DNA of 14,646 bases from Bacillota bacterium. GTDB lineage: Bacteria > Bacillota > Clostridia > Oscillospirales > JAKOTC01. A model generated the notes under the pieces. That model searched no databases. It saw only the letters and a program-made list of their open reading frames with translations, and was not told the DNA's origin. The stretch lies in assembly GCA_029776465.1 (NCBI GenBank), contig JAKOTC010000218.1:1-14646 (forward strand). The letters are read 5' to 3'. Numbering within the stretch: the stretch's first letter is position 1; the number at the start of each line of letters is the position of its first letter. Below are positions 13,724 through 14,646 of the stretch, one piece after another. Both the position numbers and the translations under genes were made by a program.

Positions 13724-14646
13724 GTGACCGACAAAATCAGAGTCTTGATTGTGGATGATTCTGCTCTGATGAGAAAGGCGCTCAAAGAAATTGTTCTGAC
13801 CGACCCGGCTCTCGCGGTGGCGGGAACGGCCAGGGACGGACAGGATGCCATTGAGAAAGCGCGGGATTTGAAGCCGGATGTCATCACAATGGATATCAAT
13901 ATGCCGGTTATGGATGGCCTGACTTCTATGCAGTACATTTTAAACGAGCATCCCCGGATGCCCATTTTGATCATAAGCTCTCTGACAACGGAGGGGGCCA
14001 TGACCACCTTCGAGGCCCTGGAGCTGGGCGCCTTCGACTATGTGGCCAAGCCCTCGGGGACGGTTTCCTCCAACATCCATGTTGTGGGAAGGGAGATTAT
14101 ACAAAAAATCAAGCTGGCCTATAAGAACGCCAGCAGAAAAAGTAAGGACCGGCTCAAGAGGCGGAGCGCCCTCCCTGCCGTCAAAAAATCCCCCCCTCTC
14201 CCCAAGGCGGGCAGACAAACCGCGGCCTCCAAAGTGGTGGTCATCGGCATCTCCACCGGAGGGCCCGGCACCCTGATGGAGGTTCTTCCCTCGCTTCCGC
14301 CGGATTTGAAGGCCGCCCTGATTATCGTGCAGCACATGCCCCCCACCTTCACCGCTTCCTTCGCCAAAAGGCTGGACAATGCCTGCCAGATTCCGGTGAA
14401 GGAGGCGGAGGCGGGGGATACCCTCCGGGACGGGTGGGGATACCTGGCCCCCGGCGGCTATCAACTGCTGGTCAGGCGGGAGGGGGGATTGATCCGCCTC
14501 TCCAAAAACCCCCAAACCGTCTTTATGCCCTCGGTGAATGTGACCATGGAGTCCGTTCTGGAAGCCTACGGCGGGGAAAATGTCGTGGGGGTTTTGATGA
14601 CCGGCATGGGGGATGACGGAGCGGACGCGATGGTTAAGATCCGAAG
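13724..14646 (+). CDS. cheB: CheB protein-glutamate methylesterase, 3' end cut by the window
   Basis: Chemotaxis adaptation enzyme. CheB removes methyl groups from receptor glutamates (and deamidates glutamines) when its receiver domain is phosphorylated by CheA. The N-terminal receiver (about 4-125) has the acidic pair in LIVDDSALMRK, the phosphorylated D57 (TMDINMPVMDG) and the lysine in YVAKPSG. After a basic, Pro-rich linker, the methylesterase domain carries its catalytic triad: S177 (GISTGGPG), H204 (QHMPPTFTASFAKRLD) and D298 (TGMGDDGADAM). The reading frame is open to the window end. GTG 13724 is the likely start, with AGGTG about 6 bases upstream; in-frame ATGs at 13706 and 13718 are alternatives. 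It implies that the two-tip receptor is methylated and that a CheR lies nearby. Confidence 0.95.
   Translation, partial: MTDKIRVLIVDDSALMRKALKEIVLTDPALAVAGTARDGQDAIEKARDLKPDVITMDINMPVMDGLTSMQYILNEHPRMPILIISSLTTEGAMTTFEALELGAFDYVAKPSGTVSSNIHVVGREIIQKIKLAYKNASRKSKDRLKRRSALPAVKKSPPLPKAGRQTAASKVVVIGISTGGPGTLMEVLPSLPPDLKAALIIVQHMPPTFTASFAKRLDNACQIPVKEAEAGDTLRDGWGYLAPGGYQLLVRREGGLIRLSKNPQTVFMPSVNVTMESVLEAYGGENVVGVLMTGMGDDGADAMVKIR

Overview
The window looks like a moderately GC-rich bacterium of the Bacillota, probably class Clostridia. This rests on strong AGGAGG-type ribosome binding sites, TTG and GTG starts, clean intrinsic terminators, riboswitch-controlled transcription and the protein families present. 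No rRNA, tRNA, insertion sequence or CRISPR array was seen.

Left part (1-6300, + strand): a two-component system (OmpR-type regulator cut by the window edge, then a histidine kinase overlapping it as ATGA) ends at a terminator. Next come a small membrane protein with a damaged zinc ribbon and a J-domain/TPR membrane protein. An intergenic region with a promoter and a long leader of about 235 nt precedes a 998-residue MacB/FtsX-type ABC transporter, which starts at TTG and ends at a textbook TTCG-loop terminator.

Middle part (6300-8900, - strand): a CLC-type anion transporter whose sequence motifs suggest the fluoride-exporting CLC-F branch. Its leader carries what looks like an abbreviated fluoride (crcB) riboswitch fused to an intrinsic terminator, and its 3' end carries a diverged tandem duplication. 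Then come a pyridoxamine-phosphate-oxidase-like flavoprotein and an XRE-family repressor-like regulator.

The AT-rich gap at 8903-9491 is the richest non-coding part. It holds a large operator-like dyad overlapping a good sigma-A promoter. That promoter drives a probable unrecognised small RNA of about 215 nt with a perfect H-type pseudoknot and its own terminator. A clear class I cyclic-di-GMP (GEMM) riboswitch with a terminator follows.

Right part (9492 to the end, + strand): a chemotaxis-like operon under the c-di-GMP riboswitch. It encodes a CheY, a small unknown protein, a soluble receptor with two separate MCP signalling tips in one chain, a protein made of three CheW domains, and CheB (cut by the window edge). 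The receptor's best start lies in a different frame, joined to the body through a run of eight A's, so expression may depend on slippage or phase variation, or the gene may carry a mutation. The gene set suggests an alternative, receptor-soluble chemosensory system turned down when c-di-GMP is high. A kinase (CheA) and methyltransferase (CheR) are expected just beyond the right edge.
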